Origin: Qipengyuania atrilutea
GTDB lineage: Bacteria; Pseudomonadota; Alphaproteobacteria; Sphingomonadales; Sphingomonadaceae
Reading direction: 5' to 3'
DNA: 64,000 bases
NCBI RefSeq assembly: GCF_013370205.1
Contig: NZ_JABWGV010000001.1
Location: 62,001-126,000, forward strand
The notes below the pieces were generated by a model. The model was not told the DNA's origin. It did no database searches and saw only the letters and a program-made list of their open reading frames with translations. Made by a program: the position numbers and the translations under genes. Of the stretch, positions 9,385 to 18,308 are shown in pieces; positions within the stretch are counted from its first letter, which is position 1; each line of letters opens with the position of its first letter.

Positions 9385-11694
9385 ATGTTCGACAAGAAAA
9401 GCGTATCGATCGAGTGGGGCGGAAAGACCCTCACCCTCGAAACCGGCCAGATCGCCCGTCAGACAGACGGCGCCGTTCTGGCAACTTACGGCGAAACCGT
9501 GGTGCTGTGCGCCGTGACCGCCGCACGCAGCGTCAAGGAAGGGCAGGACTTCTTCCCGCTGACCGTGCACTACCAGGAAAAATTCTCCGCTGCGGGCCGT
9601 ATCCCCGGCGGCTTCTTCAAGCGCGAAGGCCGCGCGACGGAGAAGGAAACACTGACTTCCCGCCTGATCGACCGTCCGGTGCGGCCGCTCTTCCCGGAAG
9701 GCTTTTACAACGAAATCAACGTCATCGCGCAGGTTCTTTCCTACGACGGTGAGACCGAACCCGATATCGTTGCGATGATTGCTGCATCCGCGGCTCTGAC
9801 CATCAGCGGCCTCCCGTTCATGGGCCCGATCGGCGCAGCGCGCGTCGGCTTCCGCAACGGCGAATACGAGCTCAACCCGAGCCTCGAAAGCTGCCTCGAC
9901 GATGAAGGCCGCCTCGACCTCGTCGTCGCTGCGACGCAGGACGCGGTGATGATGGTCGAATCCGAAGCGAAGGAACTGACCGAAGAGGAAATGCTCGGCG
10001 CCGTCATGTTCGCGCACGAGGAAAGCCGCAAGGTCATCGGTGCGATCATTGATCTGGCCGAACAGGCCGCAAAGGATCCGTGGGAACTCGCTCCGGTCGA
10101 AGACAAGTCGGCGAAGCTCGAAGAGCTGCGCGGCGTCATTGGCGACGATCTGGCCGCTGCCTACAAGATCACCGACAAGGGCGACCGGCAGGATGCCGTC
10201 AACGCAGCGCGCACCAAGGCGCGCGAGCATTATAAGGACCTGGAAGAAAGCGACCCGGCCGAATACATGGGCCGCCTGAAGCTGGTGAAGAAGCTCGAAA
10301 GCGACATCGTGCGCAAGGCGATCCTGAAGGACGGCCAGCGCATCGACGGCCGCAAGACCGACCAGGTCCGCCCGATCGAGGCGATGGTCGGCCTCCTGCC
10401 CCGCACGCACGGGTCCGCACTGTTCACGCGCGGCGAAACGCAGGCGATCTGCACCACGACGCTCGGCACGAAGGATGCAGAGCAGATGATCGATGGGCTG
10501 GAAGGTCTGTCGTACAACCACTTCATGCTGCACTATAACTTCCCGCCCTACTCGGTCGGCGAAGTGGGCCGCTTCGGCTTCACCAGCCGCCGCGAAACCG
10601 GCCACGGCAAGCTCGCCTGGCGCGCGCTGCACCCGGTTCTGCCCAAGCACGAAGACTTCCCGTACACGATCCGCGTGCTGAGCGACATCACCGAGTCCAA
10701 CGGCTCGTCCTCGATGGCGACGGTCTGCGGCGGATGCCTGTCCATGATGGATGCCGGCGTTCCGATCGAGCGTCCGGTTTCGGGCATCGCGATGGGTCTG
10801 ATCCTCGAAGGCGACGACTTCACCGTCCTGTCCGACATTTTGGGCGATGAAGATCACCTCGGCGACATGGACTTCAAGGTGGCCGGTTCGGAGAAGGGTA
10901 TCACCTCGCTCCAGATGGACATCAAGGTCGCCGGCATCACGCGCGAAATCATGGAAACCGCGCTCGAGCAGGCGAAGGCCGGCCGTTCGCACATCCTCGG
11001 CGAAATGACGAAGGCTCTGGGCAGCGCCCGGACCGAAGTCAGCGAGCACGCACCGCGTATCGAGACGATGCAGATCGACAAGTCGAAGATCCGCGACGTC
11101 ATCGGCACGGGCGGCAAGGTGATCCGCGAGATCGTCGCCGAAACCGGCGCGAAGGTCGACATCGACGACGAAGGCGTGATCAAGATCTCCTCCTCCGACA
11201 ACAGCCAGATCGAAGCCGCAAGAAAGTGGATCGAAGGCATCGTCGAGGAAGCGGAAGTCGGCAAGATCTACACCGGCAAGGTCGTCAACATCGTCGATTT
11301 CGGTGCGTTCGTGAACTTCATGGGCGGCAAGGACGGTCTCGTCCACGTCAGCGAAATGAAGGACGAGCGGGTCGAGAAGCCGACCGATGTCGTCTCCGAA
11401 GGTCAGGAAGTTAAGGTCAAGGTGCTCGAGATCGACAACCGCGGCAAGGTCCGCCTGTCGATGCGGGTCGTTGATCAGGAAACCGGCGAGGAACTCGAAG
11501 ACACGCGTCCTCCGCGCGAGAAGCGCGAAGGCGGCGGCCCGCGCGGCGACCGCGGTGATCGCGGCGGCGACCGGCGTGGTCCGCGTGGCGGCGGCCGGGG
11601 CCGGGGCGGCGACCGTGGCGGTCGGCGCGGCGGCGGCGACAGTGACGGCGGCAGCAACGGGGGCGGCCACGTTCCCGACTTCCTGAAGGACTGA
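9385..11694 (+). CDS. pnp: Polyribonucleotide nucleotidyltransferase (PNPase)
   Basis: 769 aa. Two RNase PH-like cores (residues ~1-220 and ~310-545, the second with [21 protein letters not shown] and the catalytic block ending [13 protein letters not shown]) are separated by the alpha-helical linker. A KH domain ([15 protein letters not shown]) and an S1 domain ([20 protein letters not shown]) follow. PNPase degrades RNA 3'-5' by phosphorolysis and works in the degradosome. The last ~55 residues form an Arg/Gly-rich tail with RGG and RGD repeats, likely disordered and RNA-binding. Confidence 0.98.
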   Translation: MFDKKSVSIEWGGKTLTLETGQIARQTDGAVLATYGETVVLCAVTAARSVKEGQDFFPLTVHYQEKFSAAGRIPGGFFKREGRATEKETLTSRLIDRPVRPLFPEGFYNEINVIAQVLSYDGETEPDIVAMIAASAALTISGLPFMGPIGAARVGFRNGEYELNPSLESCLDDEGRLDLVVAATQDAVMMVESEAKELTEEEMLGAVMFAHEESRKVIGAIIDLAEQAAKDPWELAPVEDKSAKLEELRGVIGDDLAAAYKITDKGDRQDAVNAARTKAREHYKDLEESDPAEYMGRLKLVKKLESDIVRKAILKDGQRIDGRKTDQVRPIEAMVGLLPRTHGSALFTRGETQAICTTTLGTKDAEQMIDGLEGLSYNHFMLHYNFPPYSVGEVGRFGFTSRRETGHGKLAWRALHPVLPKHEDFPYTIRVLSDITESNGSSSMATVCGGCLSMMDAGVPIERPVSGIAMGLILEGDDFTVLSDILGDEDHLGDMDFKVAGSEKGITSLQMDIKVAGITREIMETALEQAKAGRSHILGEMTKALGSARTEVSEHAPRIETMQIDKSKIRDVIGTGGKVIREIVAETGAKVDIDDEGVIKISSSDNSQIEAARKWIEGIVEEAEVGKIYTGKVVNIVDFGAFVNFMGGKDGLVHVSEMKDERVEKPTDVVSEGQEVKVKVLEIDNRGKVRLSMRVVDQETGEELEDTRPPREKREGGGPRGDRGDRGGDRRGPRGGGRGRGGDRGGRRGGGDSDGGSNGGGHVPDFLKD

Positions 11695-11720
11695 CGGGAT
11701 AGAGCCAGCAAGTCGGAAGG

Positions 11721-11755
11721 GGCCGCCGGAGAAATCCAGGCGGCCTTTTCTTTTC
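11721..11755 (+). terminator. Rho-independent terminator of pnp
   Basis: Perfect stem GGCCGCC (11721-11727) with GGCGGCC (11739-11745), an 11-nt loop, then TTTTCTTTTC. It lies 27 bp after the pnp stop and ends the rpsO-pnp unit. Confidence 0.85.
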
Positions 11756-11784
11756 GCCGCTAACAGGGCAAATCGCTGCAGCGA

Positions 11785-12264
11785 ATGATATCGGGAGAGT
11801 TTGCGATTCCGAAGAAGCCACTAACCACGATCGGTTGGCGCGAGATGGTGCAACTGCCCGAACTCGGATTGTCGCGCATTCCGGCCAAGATCGACAGCGG
11901 AGCGCGTACCTCCTCGCTCGACGCCGAGGTCATCGAAACCTTCGAGCGCGAGGGCGAGCAGTATGTGCGTTTCGTCGTCGATTTTCCCGACAGCAAAGTG
12001 CGGCAAATTTGCGAAGCGGTCCATGTCGACTGGCGCGGCATCACGAGCTCGAACGGCGAGACCCAGCGCAGGCTAGTGGTCAAGACGCCGCTCAAGATCG
12101 GCGACGTTGAATTCCGCGCCGAATTTTCGCTCGCCGACCGTTCGGGAATGAAGTTTCCCATGCTGATCGGCCGGTCCGCGCTCCGCCGCCGTTTTCTGGT
12201 CGATTCCGGCCATTCCTGGCTTCAGACACCGGGCCGCAAGCCCGTCGAAGGGCACAAACCTTGA
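11785..12264 (+). CDS. RimB-like retropepsin-type protease (ATP-dependent zinc protease family)
   Basis: 159 aa. The motif [14 protein letters not shown] near residue 37 is the aspartyl-protease-like signature of the Pfam 'putative ATP-dependent zinc protease' family; later blocks ([15 protein letters not shown]) fit too. RimB proteins of this family are known to trim polyglutamate tails made by RimK. The next gene, 10 bp downstream, is rimK-like, which strongly supports that pairing here. The annotation of the family as zinc-dependent is historical; no zinc motif is visible. Confidence 0.85.
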   Translation: MISGEFAIPKKPLTTIGWREMVQLPELGLSRIPAKIDSGARTSSLDAEVIETFEREGEQYVRFVVDFPDSKVRQICEAVHVDWRGITSSNGETQRRLVVKTPLKIGDVEFRAEFSLADRSGMKFPMLIGRSALRRRFLVDSGHSWLQTPGRKPVEGHKP

Positions 12265-12274
12265 GATACCCGCA

Positions 12275-13180
12275 ATGAAAATCGCAATGCTTGCCCGCAA
12301 TCCCAAACTGTATTCGCACGCCCGGCTCAAAGAAGCCGCCGAAGCGCGAGGACACGAACTCGACATTCTGAACACGACGCGGTGCACCGTGCATATCGCG
12401 AGCCATCGTCCCGAGGTATTCTATAACGGAGAACCGGCGGCCGGTTATGATGCGATCATTCCGCGTATCGGCGCGAGCATCACCAATTACGGCCTCGCAA
12501 TCCTGCGGCAGTTCGAGATGCGCGGGTCTTGGCCGCTCAACGAAAGCGTCGCCATCGGCCGCAGCCGCGACAAACTCAGGTCCATGCAGATCATGGCGAA
12601 ATACGGCCTCGGCCTGCCGCTGACGGCCTATGCCAACGATCCCAAGCAGGCCGAAGAAATCATCAAGGCGGTGAAGGGTCCGCCGGTCGTAATCAAGCTG
12701 CTTGAGGGAACACAGGGGATTGGCGTGGTGCTTGCTGAAACAATGTCGAGCGCAAAGTCGGTGATCGAGGCTTTTCGCGGCGCGAACGTCAACATACTCG
12801 TGCAGGAGTTCATCAAGGAGGCAGGCGGTACGGATATTCGCGCGCTCGTTGTTGGCGGGAAGGTCGTCGCGGCCATGAAGCGTACCGGTGCGCCCGACGA
12901 TTTCCGCTCCAACCTGCACCGGGGCGGCAGCGCACAGCTCATCAAGATCACGCCCGAAGAACGCAGTACCGCGGTTCGCGCGGCCAAACACATGGGGCTC
13001 AATGTCTGCGGCGTCGATATGCTCCGCTCGAACCACGGACCGGTCATCATGGAAGTGAATTCGTCGCCCGGTTTGGAGGGTATCGAGAATGCCACGGGCA
13101 AGGACGTCGCCGGAACAATCATTGATTACATTGCCGCCAACGCCAAGGCGGGCAAAACCAAGACGCGCGGGAAGGGCTGA
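12275..13180 (+). CDS. rimK: RimK-type alpha-L-glutamate ligase
   Basis: 301 aa, the usual RimK length, with the ATP-grasp fold: [20 protein letters not shown] at the N-terminus, [20 protein letters not shown] (nucleotide-binding lid), and the C-terminal metal site [15 protein letters not shown]. RimK adds glutamates to the C-terminus of ribosomal protein S6 (rpsF is not in this window). It is co-transcribed with the rimB-like gene upstream and a methyltransferase-like gene that begins on the base after its stop. Confidence 0.93.
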   Translation: MKIAMLARNPKLYSHARLKEAAEARGHELDILNTTRCTVHIASHRPEVFYNGEPAAGYDAIIPRIGASITNYGLAILRQFEMRGSWPLNESVAIGRSRDKLRSMQIMAKYGLGLPLTAYANDPKQAEEIIKAVKGPPVVIKLLEGTQGIGVVLAETMSSAKSVIEAFRGANVNILVQEFIKEAGGTDIRALVVGGKVVAAMKRTGAPDDFRSNLHRGGSAQLIKITPEERSTAVRAAKHMGLNVCGVDMLRSNHGPVIMEVNSSPGLEGIENATGKDVAGTIIDYIAANAKAGKTKTRGKG

Positions 13181-13870
13181 ATGCTGCCTCGTGAAACCTT
13201 GGCGAGCGCGTCCGTACCGGGCGGCGAGGAGCAGTTGCATCTCGTCAGCCACGGACGTGACTTCATCGTAATGCTGGGGCGCGAGGAGTTGATGAGTTCG
13301 CGGATGCAGTTCAGCGAGGAACAGCTCGCCGAATTGACACTAGACCGTGTGCAGGGCGAGGCTCCGCGCGTGCTGATCGGCGGTTACGGGCTAGGGTTCA
13401 CTGCGCGCGCCGCGCTGGCCAAGGCCGGACCGAATGCGCGGATCGTCGTTGCAGAGATCGTACCGGAAATTCTCGAATGGGCCAGGGGCCCGATGGCAGA
13501 GCTTACCGGCGAGAGCCTTTCCGATCCGCGCCTGACAGTCGAACTCCACGATGTCGCGGCGCTGATCGACGATGCAATGGACGGAACGACGCGCCCTTAC
13601 GACGCCATATTACTGGACGTAGACAACGGACCAGAAAGCATGGTGCGAGAGGCCAACAACCGCCTTTATTCGCCTACCGGGCTTGGCCGTGCGCGCGACG
13701 CGTTGAGCGAGGGGGGCGTGCTGGCCGTCTGGTCGGCTGCGCCTGATCAAAAGTTCACGCGGCGGCTCAAGGATGCCGGGTTCGAGGTCGAAAACCTGAC
13801 CGTTCGGGCTCGGCCGAACAACAGGGGGCCGCGGCATCACCTGTGGTTCGCGCGCAAACGTGCCGCCTGA
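13181..13870 (+). CDS. Spermidine-synthase-like SAM-dependent methyltransferase domain protein
   Basis: 229 aa, starting immediately after the rimK stop (TGAATG). The fold resembles spermidine synthases: RVLIGGYGLGFTARAAL (motif I, glycine-rich), RIVVAEIVPEILEWARG, then YDAILLDVDNGPESMV and a late GGVLAVWSAAPD strand. Such proteins transfer aminopropyl or methyl groups. The catalytic residues of true spermidine synthase are not clearly present, so the reaction is open. Membership of the rimB-rimK operon suggests a link to protein modification, which is inference. Confidence 0.75.
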   Translation: MLPRETLASASVPGGEEQLHLVSHGRDFIVMLGREELMSSRMQFSEEQLAELTLDRVQGEAPRVLIGGYGLGFTARAALAKAGPNARIVVAEIVPEILEWARGPMAELTGESLSDPRLTVELHDVAALIDDAMDGTTRPYDAILLDVDNGPESMVREANNRLYSPTGLGRARDALSEGGVLAVWSAAPDQKFTRRLKDAGFEVENLTVRARPNNRGPRHHLWFARKRAA

Positions 13871-15133
13871 CTAGAAGCCGTAAACGAGTGTAAAGCGGCT
13901 GAGCGTATCGGTGCTGAGCGTGCCGGGCGGCGGCTCGGTGTCGTATTCTATGCGGTAGGACAGCCGCGCCGATAGCGAAGCGATAATCTCCGCCTCAAGA
14001 CCGGTAATGGCCACCAACGTGCTGTTCCCACTTTGGAGATAGACGTTGGAATCGTGAACGAATTTCACCTTCTCGGCGAGCTGCCAATCGAGGTCGACCG
14101 CTCCAAGTGTAGCAATATTGCTCTCGATCGGTCCGTCGACGGGCACGAAACGCCGGTATGCGGGGCCGCCCTGTACGGCAAGCTGCAACCGGTCGCTTTC
14201 GATCACGCGGTAACCGATACCGCCCGACAGCGAATAGCGCGCTTCGAAGCCCTGAAACGGGCCGCGCTCGGCCTGCGCGAGTCCGAAGGCGTAGGTCCGC
14301 GGGTTGAGGACGTAATTGGGCTCGTATGCGAGCGAGAAATACTCCCGCGTCGTCCGGTCGTTGTTCGTTCGGTAATCGGCAATGGCGCGGACTTCGTGCT
14401 CCCAATCGATTCCGACACGCTTGAGGTCGAGACCGGCGGTCAGCGCGAGACTTTCGCTGTTCCCGGTCGAGCGTGAAGCACCGATTTCGCCGCGGCCTTT
14501 CCAAAGCCGGTACCAATTGGCTTCGCGAATGCGCTGTTCTTCGGCGAGTTTAGCGACGCGTTGCCGCTCAGCCTCTTCGGCGGCGAAATTGCGCGCTATC
14601 TCATCGAGCTGGCTTGCGTCCTCCGGCTGGGTCTTCTTCGCCAAGACAATAATCGCCTCGAGCTGGCGCTGGTTGCGCGTCTCAATAGCTGCGTCGATCA
14701 GGGCCTGGGTCTCTTCAGGCAGCACGTTCGTTACCGGCTGCGCGGCAGCGAACTCAACGGCCATCGTTCCCAAGGTATCGGCATGCTGCGGATACAGTTT
14801 TTGCGCGAGTGCAACGACCGTTTCGACCGCTTCGACTTCGCCGGTTTCTTTCGCAGCTTCGATCAGGGAGAGCGTCTCTTCGGGAATGACGTCTTGCGGC
14901 GGGTTTTTGAGGGTGAAGTTCGCAAGTACCCAATCCAGCAGTTCTGCGTCTTCGGGATGGAGTTCGCGCGCGAGCGCAACGATAGCCTCGACTTTTTCCC
15001 GCTCGCCCGACGCAATGGCAGCGTCGATCATCTCCCGCGTTTCGAGCGGCAGTTCCGCGTTTACCGGCGCTGCGGGCAGCAGTAATGATGCGAACGCTGC
15101 AAAAGCGACCATTCCAAGCGATGTAAAACGCAT
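13871..15133 (-). CDS. DUF481 outer-membrane-type protein with three N-terminal repeats
   Basis: 420 aa with a signal peptide (about residues 1-26). Residues ~28-200 hold three imperfect repeats of about 58 aa beginning LPLETREMIDAA, IPEETLSLIEAA and LPEETQALIDAA and running through a block such as VEAIVALARELHPEDA. A charged helix follows, then a C-terminal ~210-residue DUF481 domain (WKGRGEIGASRSTGNSESL; Tyr/aromatic ends, final ...RFTLVYGF), probably an outer-membrane beta barrel. Function unknown. Its stop lies directly against that of the convergent methyltransferase gene. Confidence 0.85.
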   Translation of the reverse strand: MRFTSLGMVAFAAFASLLLPAAPVNAELPLETREMIDAAIASGEREKVEAIVALARELHPEDAELLDWVLANFTLKNPPQDVIPEETLSLIEAAKETGEVEAVETVVALAQKLYPQHADTLGTMAVEFAAAQPVTNVLPEETQALIDAAIETRNQRQLEAIIVLAKKTQPEDASQLDEIARNFAAEEAERQRVAKLAEEQRIREANWYRLWKGRGEIGASRSTGNSESLALTAGLDLKRVGIDWEHEVRAIADYRTNNDRTTREYFSLAYEPNYVLNPRTYAFGLAQAERGPFQGFEARYSLSGGIGYRVIESDRLQLAVQGGPAYRRFVPVDGPIESNIATLGAVDLDWQLAEKVKFVHDSNVYLQSGNSTLVAITGLEAEIIASLSARLSYRIEYDTEPPPGTLSTDTLSRFTLVYGF

Positions 15134-15166
15134 CGCGCAGACCCTTCTCGAACTCTGACTAAGCGG

Positions 15167-15691
15167 TCAGGCTTTCAATCGCATCCGGCCGAGGAAGTCG
15201 CGTTTGCCGAGATCGAAGCCCTTCTTCCGCATGATGTCGTAAGCAGTCGCGCAGTGGAAATGAAGATTGGGCGTAGAAAAGCTCAGCAGAAAATCCTGAA
15301 CCGCGAAATCGAGCCGGAACTTCTCTCCGATGCTGAAAACCAGATCGTTTTCCGCAACATCCTCGAGCTCCTGCTCCCCGATCGCTTTGCAAGCGGAGAC
15401 AGCTTCGTCCAGCTTCGCACGCAGCGCTGCGAAGGTAGTCGGATAAGGGCTCATGTCAGGAGAGAAACTACCCGAGCGAGCCGCCTCGAGCGCTAGCTTG
15501 CTGTGAGTCCAGCAGCTTTTGAACTGGTAAGCAAGCGGCAGCATATCGTCCGCCAGCCGCGTTTCGAGTAGTTCCCGTTCCTTGGCCGTATCGCTGTCGC
15601 AATGTGCCTCTGCCTTATCGAGCAATTTATGTGCCGATCCGAGCAGTTGAAGCCAAGTCGGTATAACGGCGTAGTGAAGCGAAACGGCCAT
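15167..15691 (-). CDS. DUF1993 domain protein
   Basis: 174 aa. Begins with a pattern typical of DUF1993 (aliphatic N-terminus, PTWLQLLGSAHKLLDKAEAH), with LADDMLPLAYQFKSCWTHS in the middle and the late signature LSFSTPNLHFHCATAYDIMR. The fold is DinB-like four-helix; histidines near the C-terminus could bind metal. Function unknown. It is 33 bp upstream of the DUF481 gene on the same strand, so the two may share a transcript. Confidence 0.85.
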   Translation of the reverse strand: MAVSLHYAVIPTWLQLLGSAHKLLDKAEAHCDSDTAKERELLETRLADDMLPLAYQFKSCWTHSKLALEAARSGSFSPDMSPYPTTFAALRAKLDEAVSACKAIGEQELEDVAENDLVFSIGEKFRLDFAVQDFLLSFSTPNLHFHCATAYDIMRKKGFDLGKRDFLGRMRLKA

Positions 15692-15748
15692 CGCCTATCT
15701 TCCCCAAAATTGCACTTTTGTCCCAACCGATCCGGGGCGGGGTACGTG

Positions 15749-16444
15749 TTAGCGTACTCTCGGACCGCCAAACGGCAAGGGCGGAGGCGGACGGCGCGCA
15801 CCGCGCGGCAGCTGTGCCTGAAACGCCCGGCCGCAGTGTTCGACGCAGTAGGGAAAGCCGGGATTGACGTCTGCACCGCAGAAATGGAAGTCCGGCTCGC
15901 CCGGATGTCCCATCGGCCAGCGGCAGACCTTGTCGCTGAGTTCGAGCAGGCTCGTCTTGTCGGCGATATCCGGGCTCGGTTTCGCCGGGACAAGTCGGCG
16001 CGGAGGCGCGGGCGGGATCGGAGGCTGCTGGTCGCCTGGCCCTTGGCGCAGGAACCCTCCGGGACCGACCGAAACGATCTTCGGCATGTCCTTGCCGGAA
16101 TTCGGCATCGGCTGGCTTTGATTGGACGGAGCGTTGCTCGGTGCGGGACGCGGCGGCGGAGCCTGTTCCGCCGGTTCGGGCTTTTCCGGTGCCGCCGCGG
16201 CGGGTGCGGGCGTCGGTTTAGCTACCGGCTTGGCCGCTACCTTCGTCTTCGGTTTTGGAGCGGGCTTGGCTTTCTTCTCGTTCGCTTTCACGGGCGACGG
16301 GCGTGACTTGAGCCCGAGACGGTGCGCCTTGCCGATCACGGCATTGCGGCTGACGTCGCCGAGCTCGTCCGCGATCTGGCTGGCCGTAGCGCCGCCTTCC
16401 CACATCTTCTTGAGCGTCGCGATCCGTTCATCGGTCCAGGCCAT
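15749..16444 (-). CDS. gcrA: GcrA cell cycle regulator
   Basis: 231 aa from the ATG at 16444 (the frame is open to 16567, but GcrA begins MAWTDERI). The N-terminal helix-turn-helix MAWTDERIATLKKMWEGGAT...NAVIGKAHRLGL is diagnostic. A long Ala/Pro/Lys linker (~50-150) leads to the conserved C-terminal Cys/His block CRWPMGHPGEPDFHFCG...PYCVEH that contacts the sigma-70 region. GcrA activates cell-cycle promoters carrying CcrM-methylated GANTC sites in Alphaproteobacteria. It is divergent from an ABC permease gene, 115 bp apart. Confidence 0.95.
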   Translation of the reverse strand: MAWTDERIATLKKMWEGGATASQIADELGDVSRNAVIGKAHRLGLKSRPSPVKANEKKAKPAPKPKTKVAAKPVAKPTPAPAAAAPEKPEPAEQAPPPRPAPSNAPSNQSQPMPNSGKDMPKIVSVGPGGFLRQGPGDQQPPIPPAPPRRLVPAKPSPDIADKTSLLELSDKVCRWPMGHPGEPDFHFCGADVNPGFPYCVEHCGRAFQAQLPRGARRPPPPLPFGGPRVR

Positions 16445-16559
16445 AAATTCACTGCTTCCATCGTATTTCGGTACGGTCCTGTCGGGAATGCCGTGCCGCC
16501 AAGCTGTCAGGTCAGCGCGATGCTTGCCAGCCGCGCCGCGCCCCAGTAGGCGCGCGGTC

Positions 16560-17429
16560 ATGGCCAATCAAGCACAGCGCACCGAGATGCCGGATATTAC
16601 CGCAACCTCGCGGTTCAAGCCGCGCGGAGAGCCGGTAATTCATGGGATCAACACCATCGGATTGTGGAGTCTCTATATTAAGGAGGTTCGCCGCTTTCTC
16701 AAGGTGCAGACGCAGACTATCTGGGGTCCCGCGGTATCGACGCTGCTGTTTCTCGTAATATTCGACGTGGCGCTGGGCAGGGCGGGGCGCGAGGTGCTCG
16801 GCGTTCCCTTTCCAACCTTCATCGCTCCAGGACTGATCGTCATGGCGATGATGCAGAATGCCTTCGCCAATGCCAGCTTCTCGCTGCTCGCCGGCAAGAT
16901 CCAGGGAACGATCATCGACCTTCTGATGCCGCCTCTTTCAGTCGGCGAGTTAATGGCGGGCATCGTCGCTGCGGGCATCACGCGTGCGGTCATGGTGGGC
17001 GCGGCAATGACCGTAGCGGTCTACTTCTACCCCGACGTTACGCTCACCGTGTCGCATCTTTGGGCGATCGTCTGGTTCAGCCTGATGGGATCGGCAATGC
17101 TCTCGCTGTTCGGATTGCTTACATCGATCTGGGCGGAGAAGTTCGATCACAACGCCGCCATCACGACCCTGATCGTCGCGCCGCTCGCTTTGTTGTCGGG
17201 GACATTCTACACCATCGACAACCTGAGCGGGGTCTTCCAGGCGATCAGCCGCGCCAATCCATTCTTTTACGTGATCTCAGGCTTTCGCTACGGCTTTATC
17301 GGAGAAAGCGACATCGGCGAGGGTTCGCGCGCAGTCGTACAGGCCGCGATAGGGCTTGGCGTCTTCAACCTGATCTTAGCCGTAATCGTCTATCTGGTGC
17401 TGAAATCGGGCTGGAAGATCAAAAGCTAA
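16560..17429 (+). CDS. ABC-2 type transporter permease
   Basis: 289 aa from the ATG at 16560 (MANQAQRTE...); the frame is open further upstream only because it runs antisense to gcrA. Six hydrophobic segments and the ABC-2 signature (IYTIDNLSGVFQAISRANPF-like block, with FLVIFDVALGRAG and LIVAPLALLSGTFY) match the YadH/NodJ group of exporters. A partner ATPase is not adjacent, so it lies elsewhere or the gene is an orphan. Substrate unknown. Confidence 0.88.
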   Translation: MANQAQRTEMPDITATSRFKPRGEPVIHGINTIGLWSLYIKEVRRFLKVQTQTIWGPAVSTLLFLVIFDVALGRAGREVLGVPFPTFIAPGLIVMAMMQNAFANASFSLLAGKIQGTIIDLLMPPLSVGELMAGIVAAGITRAVMVGAAMTVAVYFYPDVTLTVSHLWAIVWFSLMGSAMLSLFGLLTSIWAEKFDHNAAITTLIVAPLALLSGTFYTIDNLSGVFQAISRANPFFYVISGFRYGFIGESDIGEGSRAVVQAAIGLGVFNLILAVIVYLVLKSGWKIKS

Positions 17430-17444
17430 TCCGACGCTCCGCTA

Positions 17445-17840
17445 TCAATGCGTGAGGTTGCGGCGCATACGGTAGCGCCCAGCCTCGAAATTTTCGAACA
17501 ACTGGCTGACATCGGGGTGTTCTACAGGTCCACTATCCGCATCGGGCAGCAAGTTCTTTTCGCTGACATATGCGGTATAGCTGGAATCGTCGCTCTCGGC
17601 GAGCAGGTGGTAGAACGGCTGGTCGCGATCGGGCCGAATGTCCTTCGGAATGGATTCGTACCATTCCTCGCTGTTCGCAAAAACCGGATCGATATCGAAG
17701 ATAACGCCGCGGAAGTCGAACATCCGGTGCCGTACGACGTCGCCGATCGCGAATCGCGTGGACGAATGGCGCGGTGCCGTGATGAGGCGCCCGGCCTGAG
17801 CCGAGAAGAATTCCGTGTCATCGTTCATGGGGTTCATCAT
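17445..17840 (-). CDS. hspQ: HspQ/YccV-like heat shock protein (hemimethylated-DNA-binding domain)
   Basis: 131 aa from the ATG at 17840; a second ATG at 17828 and an open frame to 17900 also exist. The YccV-like domain is plain: FAIGDVVRHRMFDFRGVIFD, DQPFYHLLAESDDSSYTAYV and SEKNLLPD. In E. coli HspQ affects DnaA stability and is a specificity enhancer of the Lon protease. The gene converges on the ABC permease, with 15 bp between stops. Confidence 0.88.
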   Translation of the reverse strand: MMNPMNDDTEFFSAQAGRLITAPRHSSTRFAIGDVVRHRMFDFRGVIFDIDPVFANSEEWYESIPKDIRPDRDQPFYHLLAESDDSSYTAYVSEKNLLPDADSGPVEHPDVSQLFENFEAGRYRMRRNLTH

Positions 17841-18056
17841 GTAATGCAATATGGTGCCCGGCGGCGCTCGAAGCAAGGCGGTGGACGCGCCCGTGCGCAA
17901 CTGCGTGGGCGCCCTGTCAGGATGAACATGCGGTGCGAAGCGTACGCAGCGCCGGAATAGGGCTTGGCAAGCGGCGCGGCCTGCGCTAACCGCCGCGCTC
18001 CCGACAGACCGGGATGCGGCGCTCGTGCGCTGAAATCCTTTGCATCAGTCTCACGC

Positions 18057-18147
<91 letters not shown>

Positions 18148-18308
18148 TGACCCTCGACAGTCGTCTAAAGTCGTCTACAAAACCTTGAAAACCTGCCGGT
18201 CTGCTGCGATCAAAGCAGTGGCCTTGGTCTCAAGTCGTCTACCAGCGTCGACATGGTATCATGGTATAAAGCATGGCATCGGGCCTGCTGATCTATGGTA
18301 TCGGACCT

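Noticed and set aside
9253-11670. Very long (805-codon) open frame on the minus strand opposite pnp
   Set aside because: It is the antisense of a well-conserved PNPase gene; GC-rich codon bias keeps this frame open. The translation is Arg/Asp/Val-rich without any domain.
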